A stretch of DNA of 64,000 nucleotides. Source: Episyrphus balteatus (Eukaryota; Arthropoda; Insecta; Diptera; Syrphidae). A model generated the notes under the pieces. It did not search any database and had not been told where the DNA came from. It saw only the letters and a program-made list of their open reading frames with translations. Made by a program: the position numbers and the translations under genes. The stretch is from contig NC_079134.1 of assembly GCF_945859705.1 (NCBI RefSeq), positions 151,563,718 to 151,627,717 on the forward strand, written 5' to 3'. Of this stretch, positions 33,669 through 44,689 are shown in pieces. How positions within the stretch are numbered: position 1 is the stretch's first letter; every line of letters begins with the position of its first letter.

Positions 33669-34980
33669 TAGAGCCTACGATTTTGTTCGTGTATTTAATT
33701 ACACGTGTACCCGATACACGTGTACACGTGTATCTAAAAAACGTTTACACGTGTATCTTATTTACACGTGTATTTATTAAATACACGTGTATTTATATTT
33801 ACACGTGTAAATACGAAACAAAATGATTTTTTTGCTTTTTGGGGGTAAAATAAAAGTTTTTAAAACTAAACAACTGAAGATTATTGTGCAAATAAATAGT
33901 TCGAATTGGAAAAATAGTATTTGAACTTTTTGAAGACCTTATAAATAATTTATTCAAAAATTAAAAATAATGATGTGCCTTTTCATTAAAAAAAAGCTAA
34001 TAAATTTTTCCAAGATATATTTGCATATTGCCTACTGTGTCTTTCTCAGAAGAAAGTGTACCAACTGTTACATGTTTTTTTTTTTTTTTTGTTAATCACC
34101 GTTTATTTGAAGATCATATGGTTTACTAAGTTCATAGTGAAAGTGTAAAAGGTGTTTTATAAATAAAGCGACAAATTCAATCAAAATAAATTTTAAAATA
34201 AAACTAAAATATGAAGCCAAGGAGTTGGGTATGGCAATATGCCCACCGAGAAGGGACAAATGCCTACTGTGACTTATGTAGTTAACAACAAAACAACCGT
34301 TTTTCTTGTCCCGGTGGAACAACCGGAGCCCTTGGACGGCATTTAAAGGGACTCCATGGAGTCAATTTAATTATTTTATATGTTTTGTTGCTTGGTAATC
34401 TAATCTAATCTGCTTTATTTTTTTACTTTTTAGTCGTATAATATTTGAAAGAAGATGATAATTTGCTTGGGTGGTATGAGCTCCCAAAGCCCCTCTCTTG
34501 CAATTTACCTTCAAAAGCTTTTGCAATATTTAGAATGGGATAAAATAGATTTGGGGTGTTTCAACCCCCCAATGCCCCTCCCCTGAGTTCGGACCCCAAA
34601 ATATTGCGTTGCAATCCAAACTTCATATGTGTACAAAGTTCAGTTCGATACGATAATGGGAATCGGGTCAAAATTTTTTTCCAAGATTTATATGGCTAGG
34701 GTTAGATAAGAATTTCCAATTAAATTTTCCGTGTAATTTCAATGTGTAAATCTAGCCAATAACCGCAAAAACCTGAACAATATCCTTTTCATTCAATATA
34801 ATACATATTTTAGGAAATCGCCACCAAATCTACCTGTTCGAACGCTATTTACACGTGTAAATATAAATACACGTGTAAATATAAATACACGTGTATTTAC
34901 AAATACACGTGCTTCGGCACGAATTATTTAAATACACGTGTAGCACGTGTACCTTAATACACGTGCAATAGTAGGCTCTA
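33669..34980 (+). mobile_element. Nested hAT element with CACGTG-rich ends
   Basis: GTACTAGT is duplicated exactly on both sides (33661-33668, 34981-34988), and the TIRs read TAGAGCCTAC. Fourteen CACGTG words lie in it, seven within about 140 bp of the left end and seven within about 130 bp of the right end, mostly as TACACGTGTA. hAT transposases are known to bind repeated sub-terminal motifs, so these are probably transposase-binding sites. A broken BED finger (34211-34363) is the only coding trace. It must be younger than the surrounding 32545-35044 element. Confidence 0.9.
34211..34363 (+). pseudogene. BED zinc-finger remnant of a hAT transposase
   Basis: From an ATG at 34211 the frame reads MKPRSWVWQYAHREG, then a C-X2-C pair (YCDLCS, codons at 34268 and 34277), one in-frame TAA at 34283, then PGGTTGALGRHLKGLHG with an H-X4-H pair (34340, 34355). 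Paired aromatic residues before the cysteines and the RHL..H end are the signature of the BED finger, which sits at the N terminus of many hAT transposases and binds DNA. The frame dies after the finger and no catalytic domain is found, so this is a decayed first exon. A T-rich acceptor-like TTTTTAG occurs near 34430. Confidence 0.75.
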
Positions 34981-35052
34981 GTACTAGTATCAAAAGTAAC
35001 GTATACATGCGGGTACTCATTTTGTCGTTACTTTTACAGCCCTACTAAACAT

Positions 35053-38000
35053 TTGTTAAATATTAAAAAAAAAATTGTGTAAATATTAAACTTTTAAATG
35101 AAATTTTAATTCATAAACTATAAATCATAACTCTTTAGATTCTGTTTAACCTAAACCATCTATCTTTTCGTTGGAAAAATCCTCAATCCATCTATTATCT
35201 TACACAAATGAATGCAACATGAACTCAAATTCGACATATGAGAGTCTTTAAAATAGGTAGTACCTACTCATTCCAATTCCAGTAAATATGCCCACAATAT
35301 GCGGTTTCCGAAATGTTCAATTTGCGTTTTAGACAAGAGAATTATGAATTTATTACCTGGGAACTCATACAAATATTTTTGTATGCATTTGGACAAAAAA
35401 CAACAAAGGCCATCTGTGTTTGTGTCGTCCTTTACTGTTTTCTGTGGCCAAAAGGACGTGGTCGAATCCTTAATGGTGTTGTTGTCGTCGTGTTCGTTGG
35501 TTATTCTCGTTTGTAGTCAGAAAACATTGCATGGAAATTCAATATTCTTCCAGTCAACTTAGCTTGGTTTTGTTGAACATTATAGAGAGAGGAGTCCATA
35601 TTCATTGACCTATACAAGAAAGGGTTTTGTGTATAGGTAAGGTATACCGTTTTTGGTGCATTCTATAAGGTGCAAATACCATGATTATGCTCAAACAAAA
35701 CAATGAGACACAACGACACGACGCACGTTATGCCATGATGGACATTAATCATAAATTTTACTATGTGTTATTTCTTCAAACAAAACACCAACACATATTC
35801 ATATTCATATAATACATATACGAACAGATTATGCTAACTTTTAGCTCATATGCATAAAAGATAAAGGACTCCTCCGAGGGCCGACATTGGTTTATAGTTT
35901 GAGTAGATTGCGGTAGTGTGGTGACATCGAGAGAATCAAAAGGAATTCGATATGGTTCGACGGTTTTCGGATGTGTCGTTTCTGAAATAGAAATTCCTAT
36001 GTTGCCTGCAGGAAAAGGACTCTCTCTTTGTTTGTTTATATTTTGGTGTATATGTGGCCATCTCATAAATGAATTGAATTTGAATTTCAACATTTCACAT
36101 TTTGCTCTAGCACCTCTCCTGATGCGTTTTCTTTGTGTGTTTGTTTGATGTCATTCGGTTTTGTGGCAAAAAAGGACCTTCTAGCAGAAACAGAGACTGA
36201 GAAATGTTCAAACACAAAATTAGTAAATATTCAAAACAGAAAATAGAAATGCCTTTTCCATCAATAGAAGATACAATTTCGTCATAAATTTAGTGTGTCA
36301 CAAAAATTCCATACGACTCCTTAAAGCCAAAAATACAACACACTAGGAAAATATTTCATTTCTCAAAAAACTTTGTTGAACATTTCTCTGTTCATTTCCC
36401 TTGAAAATACATATCTGCCTGCTAATGAATTGTTTTGAGAACATCCCAAGTTTCTAAAAAGCAAACTATAACATCGACTGGCTGAGGCTGACTTCAAAAC
36501 ACATTCCAATCAGAGCAGAGAGGAACAAAACACAGATGCTGTCAGTTAGATTGTCCTTCTCCATAAACACACACACAAAGAATAGATAATTCAAAAACAT
36601 AAATCTGTACAACTCAGCTGGATTTCCAACTCTGGGCTCGCCTGGCAATCAGTGCAATCAGCCGCGCTGTCAATTCCCTGTCCATCGCACATCATCAGAA
36701 TCAAGTGAATTTCGGTGCTGCTGCTGCTGCATCTGCACATCCTTACCGCAAATCCCTGTCATATCTTCGTATTAACTATTCAACATTTTCATAGAATTAC
36801 TCGGCACGATTCGCAGTTTCCTCATAATTTTAGCGCGAGCAGTTGTGACTGCCAAATAGTATTTCCCCGGTGTGTAGATATGGCGTTTTCATCGTCATCG
36901 GTGTTGTCGTTGTATTGTTGTTGGAATATTGGTCCTTAGAGGAATAAACCAAACCACAAGGACGACGCACGACGACGCAACAAACGACGAAATATTTCCC
37001 AAAACGCACTAGCAAACAAAATTATTATTCTCTACCGTTATTTGGTTGGTATGATAGAAGTTTCAAGTGCCCAACACACACACACACACAGACACATATA
37101 TAAGGAAATTGTTTGAAGGACTTTGCAAAAATATCGGGATTGTACTTTCTGATTAAACTGATGCGGAAAAGCTTGCAGTAGTAGGTAGCGAAATATTCAA
37201 CACGGAAAACGGTACTCATTCAAAAATACACACAAACACACACACATTCGCACTTAATTTCGCAAAACACTCATGGTAGTACACATAGATATCTTTTATT
37301 GTCCATATGGAATCCAGTAGCATCAGGTTCATTCTTTGCCCTGTGGTGGGGTATTTTTGGATTCATTTTCTAGAACATCATTCATTTTTTTTTTTTTTTT
37401 TGGTACCGAAGTTCATGTGTGTGTCTCTTGCTGACAAGGACCTCTTGCATCAGGAGACTATGGAGTACATCAATCCACCGACGACCATTCTAGATCAGGG
37501 TATGCAGCAAAGATTGGCATCCTTGCAGGTTAAATGGTGGCTCCGCGCGTTTTTCCACAGTCATATATAGAGAAGGCTGACATCGAAGAGGGAGAGATTG
37601 TGCTTGGGTATAGTTTTCGGGCCTTTTGGCCATTTGGCATTAATTCACCTTTCGACGTTGTTGCCACGTCATTCGAATCGATGCCGATATGATGTCATGG
37701 ATGATGATGATGGTCTATATAAGCGCCAAGCAGTTGCCTGTTTTGAGCTCTTAGCTATTGTTATGAGCTTGAGTTTATCTGAGTTCTGTGCCCAATGGGG
37801 AAATACACGGTTATGTTCTTCTCATTTTGATGGACTCTTTTGCTAGCTACATGAACGTTGACGATAGAAGATGTGGATGTTGATGAAACATTGTGGTAAC
37901 GCGTATATAGATAAGCTCAGTCTGGCTCAAGCTTTTTTCTCAGGAGGATTTAGGTATTTGCTTTTTTTGAGATAGAAACAGCTTTTTGGTAAGGTTAGAT

Positions 38001-38620
38001 GGGAACAAGCTATTGAGTGACAATGGAAGCCTTTAGGTTAAGTGAAGAGTATTAAAAAATAATGGACGAAATCAATTCCGGAAAAAGATGTTCCCGGGGC
38101 TATTGGGCATATATCGGCAAGGCCTAGTGGCTTGAAACTCTTAAAACTATTATTGTGTTGATATAATTGAATTTTATGATTAAAAAGGACCTACAATATC
38201 CACAGAATCCAAACGGCTGAACGGAGATGCACTTTTTCGTGACAATGATATACTCTTGTAAATTTTGTCAATTGTTCACAAGCGGCAGTAGGTACCGAAA
38301 AATTATTATAAAAACAGCACAAAAACAGTGCTTTAAATTCTTTGCACGTTAGAACAATTCTGACACTAGACTCGAGTTCAAAAGATCAAAGTCAATTCGG
38401 AGAGTATAGTGAGATTTCAATGAAAAAATCTGGTTGGCTGTCATTTACTGAAAAATCGTTCTTAAAAAATGTTTTTTTTTTTTTTTCAATTTTTCCCAAT
38501 ATTTTCTGAAATACTTTTTTTAATTTTAATCTGAAACAAAGTCTCCCAAACTTTTCAAAAATCAAAAAAAATTAAGTAACTTTTTTGATTTTTCAAATAA
38601 AATTCTTTAAAAATACAAAA
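35053..38620. other. Largest repeat-poor island; no gene found
   Basis: Between about 35060 and 38100 no TIR, DINE-like or tandem family is seen, and base composition is closer to even. Simple sequence includes CTGCTGCTGCTGC at 36718-36730 and CA runs at 37074-37089 and 37228-37244. Overlapping open frames of up to 105 codons occur on both strands without a recognised domain. A frame ending in MQQRLASLQ just before CAG|GT at 37530 has an exon-like look, but nothing supports it further. A good candidate for regulatory or non-coding RNA content. Confidence 0.4.
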
Positions 38621-38840
38621 CGACGGTTAAACTGCAAAACCTCGTAAGGTCGTAAGTCGTTTTTGTCTTTTTGTTTAGAAATCGAAAAAGACCTCTTAAA
38701 CAATTTTAAAAAAATTAAAGAACTAAAAAAATAAACAATTTTTTTATTTTCTTCATTTTTTTAATTGTTTTAAAAAGTTTTTTTTTCGATTTCTAAACAA
38801 AGTCAAAAACGACTTACGAGGTTTTGCAGTTTAACCGTCG
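38621..38840. mobile_element. 220-bp foldback hairpin element
   Basis: The ends are CGACGGTTAAACTGCAAAAC and its exact inverse. Pairing continues inward through CCTCGTAAG, GTCGTTTTTG and GTTTAGAAATCGAAAAA, leaving only a short A/T-rich centre. The left arm has a small tandem slip (CGTAAGGTCGTAAGTCG). Both flanks read AAAA, so a TSD cannot be told from context. This is a hairpin MITE of unknown superfamily. Confidence 0.75.
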
Positions 38841-41193
38841 AAAACACGTATTTTTGCATTATTCTCAACATTTTTGATGTTATACAAAACAATGATTTGA
38901 GTAGAAGTTCTAAATCTTTTTACTATCTTAAACTTTCTTGTATGACCTTTTTTGATAAGAGGTCTACCTTTGTCAGAAATCGCTAGTATAACATTTATCA
39001 TAAATTTTCCCATGTAGCCTTAACCACTAAAAAGATTTACTTCAAACATGACATTTGAGGGTGTTTTTTTTTTTTTTTACTTTTTTAGGGAAAATTTAGG
39101 AAAAAACTAACGATACTTGCCATATGAAAAATATAATAAATTTTGTTTTTTCTCAAAAATAACTAACAATTTTGATTAAAAAAATAACATAATTGTATTG
39201 TCAAAAATGGTCATATTTTTGAAATAAAAACAAGGTTTTTTGAACCATTTTTAAATGTACTTGCCATAGAACAGTTTTCTTCAGGCCTAATTTTATCGCA
39301 AGTGACACATTCGATTTCAATTAAAATTTTTATACGAAAAGTTTTTAGTTACTTTAATATTAAAATAAAGAAATTTTTTCAAAAAATCATTTTTGGATTT
39401 TAAAAAACGTTAATTTTTTTTTTGAAAAATCAATTTTTTTTGAAAACGGACCAATGAATTTGATTGAAACTTTGTATTTATGTGTTGATTTATGTTTTCT
39501 TTTGAATTGTATTACAAATTATTTCTGAAAAATCTTTTGAAAGCTATTGTATAACAAAAAACTATTGTTTCTCCACCGATTGTAAAGTTATTTCTAAAGT
39601 TCTTTTTTATTGGCTTCAAAACTATTTAAAAAGATGTTTTTGGAACATTAAACCAAATTTTACATTATTCCAGAAGCATTCTTTCGTTTAATTTTTTTGT
39701 TTAATTTTTCTTCTCCACTTTTCGTTACTTCTTATTAAATTTCGGCAATTTTCAAATATTACTTCGTAAATTGTACGTTTGTCATATGAGCCGTAAACCA
39801 GGAAAAAAAAAACAAATGTAAAAAATTACCTCTCTAAAGAGGTTTATCTTTGTGAACTACCTTAAAATGAACTGAAGTTTGATTGGTAATTACACTTTTG
39901 AATCGATAACGTTTCATAAAATCGAAAACCATTAAATGAGTATTACCTTTAGCAACAAACATTCAGCAATAAATCAAAGGCAAATACGAAATGCAAAGCT
40001 TTGATTTCACCAAAAAAGCCCTTAAATCAATCATTGGCAGTTTTTTTTTTTCATTTTCAGAATAAAAAAAAGAACCACAAAAATATCAAAGGCTTTCAAA
40101 CTGTTAGATAACTAAGTCAAAATGTTCATTTACTCTTCTACAAGAGCACTTAACGTAATCGTCCTTAAAAATGATTTTCCAAAAAATATGTGTGCGTCGT
40201 CGGTTGTATGCAATATGCTAAGCCGTCCCTAATGAAGTTAAAAGTGCACACATAGTCAAATCCAAAATTACATATAATTTACATATTCTGTACCATATGC
40301 TATTGACTGCTTTCTCTCTCTCTCTCTGTCTTTTTGACTCTAAAATCTGTTTCATCTGTCCATTTTTGTTGCGCTCATTGAAAATTCCCTTTATGTCTCA
40401 ATATACACAGTACATGTAGCCGGTAGACCGGGGAGCATGATTTTTATGGCCACATCCATCAAGGACTCGTTTAGTTAGCAGCATCATAGAGATCTGTGAT
40501 GCCTGTGTCCGTGCAGTTCTCTTTATTTATTCCTGTTTTTTTTTTTCTGTTTTGGTTCATCTCTATCCAGCTGTGACATCGTTGAATTTTAAAATGCCCC
40601 CATAATTTCCCATTAAGCAACGTGTTGCAAGTTTGCATGTATCTTTATACATTCACTCAGCAAAAAATAAAAAAAAAATATATCAAAAAAAAAAAATCCT
40701 AGGGTAAAAACGCATTAGCAACAAAAGCAGACCATCACTAGACACAGACTGTAATAACTCTCTTCCTCACACTTTTACATAGAATCCCCTCTCACAGAGC
40801 TTTATATGAAACCAACCCTTGGAAGACCTCTGGAGATTAATTCGACAACTTCAACAAAGTGTCACCTCGATTTTTTATTTAGCGACCTACGTTCTCCATC
40901 ACAAAAGTTTTTGCTGAAGAGGGTTGTGAAGGATTCAAGGTACATTACCATCATCTCACATTTTACATTCTTCATGTTGCTTTCCTATCTTTTTGATTTT
41001 GTCTCAAAAGAAAATAGAAAAAGAAAAATACGTAATTGCTTCCTACTTATATGGAAAATAAATTGCCCACAATGGACAAGCGAAATGGATATTTATGAAT
41101 CCTCTTCACTCAACAGGAGACACAACTACTACTACATCTGACATTTGCTTTGAGATAGACACGTTTCAATTGTTGAAAAGTATTTCTTTTTTG
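38841..41193. other. A+T-rich stretch, then a repeat-poor island
   Basis: 38841-40170 is A/T-rich with no recognised feature. 40180-41170 is less skewed, with a TC run at about 40310-40330 and a 111-codon frame at 40806-41141 that shows no domain. Possible regulatory DNA; nothing coding supported. Confidence 0.4.
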
Positions 41194-41867
41194 AAGTGAA
41201 AACTTCTTTAGTATCGTAGTGATTTGAAACAAGATGAAACGAAAAAGCGACACGAAAAATCAATTGATCATAACTTTTTTGTTTTAATAGATAGATGAAT
41301 GAAATTTATACAATAGATAGGTAATTAAATAATTACATATTCAAAATTCTTACATAACGGTGAAAAGATGTTTTTTTTCTAAACACGTTATATCTTTTGA
41401 TCTAGAGCACACAACAAATTTATTTAACTATCAATACGCATGCTGATAATATTACCTTTCATTCAATATTTCACACATAACGGTACGTGCTCTACAAGTT
41501 ATATAATCTTTAATTGAAAAACTTGAAAAATACCTCAAAACACCTGTGAAGATTTGTTGCCGATCACCAGCCAGCAGTAGAGGAAGTACCGTAATCTTAG
41601 TTTGAAATTTCGACATGGTTGGCTTTAAAAAATTCTTACTTTTTTGTGATTGAAGCGTCATATAAAAGGTGAAATAATAATGATATAAAATTTATTATAG
41701 GTTGTCATTTAAAAATGGATTAAATGGCGTTAGAAGAGAAAAGAGATTGATTGTTTTGCTTTTCTTTTTGAAAACTAATTGGGTTAACAAAATTCTAGCT
41801 CTTTTTGTAGATATTTTGAGCTGAAACAATAAGCTTTCAGATGGTATACAATTTATTGTAGGTTGTC
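41194..41867 (-). repeat. Dispersed repeat R-C, copy 2 (reverse)
   Basis: It runs from AAGTGAAAACTTCTTTAG to GGTTGTC and is the reverse of 26130-26907 with many substitutions. Landmarks are AACACGTTATATCTTTTGAT, ACGCATGCTGATA, CCTCAAAACACCTGTG, GGAAGTACCGTAATCT and CGACATGGTTG. Its edge at GGTTGTC lies four bases from the A/T lead into the next DINE-like element. Confidence 0.75.
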
Positions 41868-42607
41868 ATATAAAATAAAATGCACGACTGGGGTCGCACG
41901 TACTTGCTCTTGCAGTTCAAAGTATCGTTATCTTAAATAGCTATTGGAAATTTAAGATTTTGTTTAGTCGAGAAAAAAAAATCAAAAAATAAAGTTACAA
42001 GTTAAAAAAATTAAAATTAAATTTTTTTTTTCAAAAACTTAAAAAAAAAAATTTTTCAAAAACTTTTTTAATTTTTTTTTTTAATTTTTGACACTTCAAA
42101 ATTATGTCTGTAAATTTTGAATAAAATTAACTCATGTTTTGATGAAATATATGAACTTAAAAAATATGTTAATTTTTGAAAAACGGCAACGCCATATTTC
42201 CGTTCTCCGGATTTTTTGAGAAAAACTAAAAACGCAGTTTTGTTAGAATCAATAAGAGTATTGCGCACACCAAATTTAATCGAAATCGTTAGAGCCGTTT
42301 TCGAAAAATTTGCAATACCTCGAAAACGTTATATGGGAGATATGCGTTAAAATGGAGATATTAAAAAAATAAAAAAAACGGGTCTAGGGAATTATGTAAA
42401 AATCATCTGTACCAAGTTTCAAGCAAATCCATCCATCCGTTTAGGCCCTAGCTCGATGTACAGATGGACGTACAGACGCACAGACGCACAGACCGACGGA
42501 CGGCATGACGAAAACCACTTTTTTGATCTTCTCCATAATCGTAATGTTGGTTTTGATTAAAACCTCGATTTTTTTTTTCTACACGAAACCAATACTTGCC
42601 CTATAGA

Positions 42608-43365
42608 TACGGTGACCATCCGTCCCGGTTTACCCGGGACTGTCCCGTATTTCTATAGCTTGTCCCTGGTTTTTATTTAGGAAACCCGGGACGTATAAGT
42701 GTCCCGTATTTTGTAATTTGTCCCGTGATTGTCCCGTATTCCCACATTCTCTGATTTTTGTATTCAAAATTTTATTTAGGTACTTTGTACGAAAAACAAG
42801 AAAACAGTGGTTGGAAAATAAAATTTTTTTTAATCAATTATATAATTTAATTCCAGCTTGTTTTTGTCAGGTTGGAAAGCAACACCAGACAAATTTTTTT
42901 GGCATAATGAACAACATAATGAAAGAGAAAGAACCCAGCTAAATTTCAAAACTTTTCAGGACGGTTGAATTCAATATTACAAAATTTCAAAATCATTTAA
43001 AATAAAATTAAAATGTTAAAAAACAGCTCTCACAATTTTGATAAAACAAATTTTTTCAGAAGTTATTAACAGTTCCTATTATAAAACCGTTTTCCTGATT
43101 TTTGACTTCCTCGTAAACGACTTTAATGAAAATTATGATCCTAAGTGGGCTGTAGGTCTGACCTACAGCCCACTTAGGATCATAATTTTGATTGAAAAAA
43201 GGTCACGAAAATAGGATAAATCGACTTTAATGATTTCAACGAGAATGTTCGTGAAATCTCATTTTATTTATTTTTTTTTTTTTTTTGAAAAACCAATGTT
43301 TTCAAAACGATCCAACAAATTTTTTACAGGTCCCGGGTTTCACTTTTAGAAATATGGTCACCGTA
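42608..43365. mobile_element. hAT MITE TACGGTGACCATCCGTCCCG, nested in DINE copy 3
   Basis: CCTATAGA is duplicated exactly at both edges (42600-42607, 43366-43373). The ends are TACGGTGACCAT and ATGGTCACCGTA, with the sub-terminal word GTCCCG repeated at least six times near the left end and once as CCCGGG at each end. The 758-bp interior has no transposase. A 61-bp palindrome lies at 43129-43189. The open frames within (42718-42942, 43285-43506) follow A/T-rich sequence and are not genes. Confidence 0.9.
43129..43189. repeat. Perfect 61-bp palindrome, 30-bp arms, 1-nt centre
   Basis: Arms 43129-43158 and 43160-43189 are exact inverses around a single T. The inner part reads GGGCTGTAGGTC, T, GACCTACAGCCC. 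A direct repeat of CGACTTTAATGA lies on both sides of it, at about 43118 and 43222. It lies inside the 42608-43365 hAT MITE. Confidence 0.9.
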
Positions 43366-43525
43366 CCTATAGAGCAAGTAAAAAGTGATGGAATAAAAAA
43401 AAGTTATATTTTTTCGGTTTTTTTTAAAATGATTTTTAAGGTTTCACTTCAACCACGTGGGAATTGCACACATGATTTTTTTTTTTTAATACAGCTCTTG
43501 TATTAAAGCAATTTTCAATACAAAA

Positions 43526-44381
43526 TAGGGTAGAGTTGCTAGTAGCCGGCCCCTTAAGGATTCTGTCTCATAAAATAAAGCACAGAAACGTCAAATATCA
43601 ACTTTTTCGAATAATTCTTGAAATAAAATGTACTTTTTATAATAATTTTTCAGTATGTTAAAAAAAAATAGTTAATAACAGTTCCCAAAAATATTTTATT
43701 TAAGTTTTTGTATAAAAAAGTCCGATTCTCCTAAATCCGGCCTTTGTTTCCTATTTTCGGCCATCTAGTGTCCCATTTCCGGCCACTGACTTTATAAGCT
43801 TAAATAAATTGAATGTTTTTTATTTAAATTTTTGTGTTTTAAGAATTTAGAAACAATTTTGATTGTTAATAAGTTATAACATAAAATGATTTAAAAATGT
43901 ATTTATTTTTCCCCATTTTTTAAACTTTTATCAATAAAAGGGGGCCGAATACAGGAAACTCTTGAATTTCAAAGCTTTTTTTTTGTGTTCTATCTCCGGC
44001 CCTTAAAATTACCAAAATTAACATCTTTTTCCTATTTAAAACCTATTTTATTTGAAGAATAATATATATTTAGTAAGAAAAACAACATTTCAAAGCATTA
44101 GCTCTGAAATTGTTTCCACAAAACACTAATAACGATAGTAGCTTTCGGCAGTAAAATTAAAAAAAACCATACCCGATTGGATCACTTCACAAAAACTTAT
44201 TTTTTTCTAAGAAAACTGAATAACAAGAATAATAAGAATATTGTAATTTTAGGAGAGACGTTTAAAAGAACAAAATAAGAGCAAAAATTTGGAATAAATC
44301 CTACGAAATCACTAGTTATAAGGATTTTTCTGAAAGATGGCCGGCTACTGGAGAGGGCCGGAATTGGGCAACTCTACCCTA
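43526..44381. mobile_element. MITE with TAGGGTAGAGTTGC ends and GGCC-rich words
   Basis: The left end TAGGGTAGAGTTGC and a CCGGCCCC block match the inverse of the right end, which reads GGGCCGG and GCAACTCTACCCTA. CGGCC-type words recur through the 856-bp body (for example TCCGGCC, TTCGGCC, GGGGGCCG). No 8-bp duplication is clear; if the outer TA belongs to the target, the TSD is TA. No transposase. Superfamily uncertain (hAT-like ends or mariner-like target). Confidence 0.65.
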
Positions 44382-44452
44382 TATTACATTTTAAAACTAC
44401 GAAAATATTAAAACTGTTTTAAATCTTTTTTGTATTAAATTTCAATATTTAA

Positions 44453-44685
44453 CCCTTTGTTGCCCGGAGCAATTTTTTTCTCAAAAAAATTAAAAAAACG
44501 TTGAAAAAACTTTAAATATTTCTTAAATATCGCACCAGAAAAAAATATATCCATTGCACTAGTAAATATCATTATATTAGTAAACTTCTGAGCTAGGTAT
44601 TTGCTGATATATTTAATTGGGATAAAAAGTAAAAAAATAAAGTTTAAAAGGTGGTTTCTTATTGTAACCACCGGAAAACAAAGGG
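44453..44685. mobile_element. piggyBac-like MITE, TTAA on both sides
   Basis: Left: TTAA|CCCTTTGTTGCCCGG. Right: CCGGAAAACAAAGGG|TTAA. The 4-bp TTAA duplication is intact (44449-44452, 44686-44689), and the TIRs are about 15 bp. An inner stem GTGGTTTC..GTAACCAC sits next to the right end. At 233 bp it is non-autonomous. Confidence 0.8.
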
Positions 44686-44689
44686 TTAA

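Larger units (their letters stand above)
32545..35044. mobile_element. hAT element (2.5 kb) with a nested hAT
   Basis: CTAAACAT is duplicated exactly on both sides (32537-32544, 35045-35052). The ends are TAGAGCTGTAGCAAA and the inverse of TAGGGCTGTAAAAGT. Many copies of CGTTACT / AGTAACG lie in the first 200 bp, and TGCGGGTA(T/C)T occurs near both ends. The remaining interior includes a run of ACGAAAC-type repeats at 33470-33650, which creates a Thr/Glu/Cys-rich open frame (33357-33671) that is not a gene. A second hAT element occupies 33669-34980. Confidence 0.85.
41876..43390 (+). mobile_element. DINE-1/mini-me-like element, copy 3, interrupted
   Basis: Family core TGCACGACTGGGGTCGCACG at 41881, then AACGGCAACGCCATATTTC, ATCGAAATCGTTAGAGCCG, CCATCCATCCGTTTAGGC, a degenerate GTCY-type stretch (ACAGACGCACAGACGCACAG and GACGGACGG) at 42470-42505, and ACTTGCCCTATAGA. 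There the element is split by the hAT MITE at 42608-43365, after which it resumes as CCTATAGAGCAAGTAAAAAG. Copy 2 at 25935 shows the uninterrupted junction, confirming the insertion. Confidence 0.75.

Noticed and set aside
33357..33671. Thr/Glu/Cys-rich 104-codon frame
   Set aside because: Arises from ACGAAAC-type tandem words in the interior of a hAT element; not a cysteine-rich protein.
40806..41141. 111-codon plus-strand frame
   Set aside because: Begins in plausible sequence but drifts into Lys/Arg/Ile-rich translation; no domain recognised and no splice evidence. Left inside the island description.
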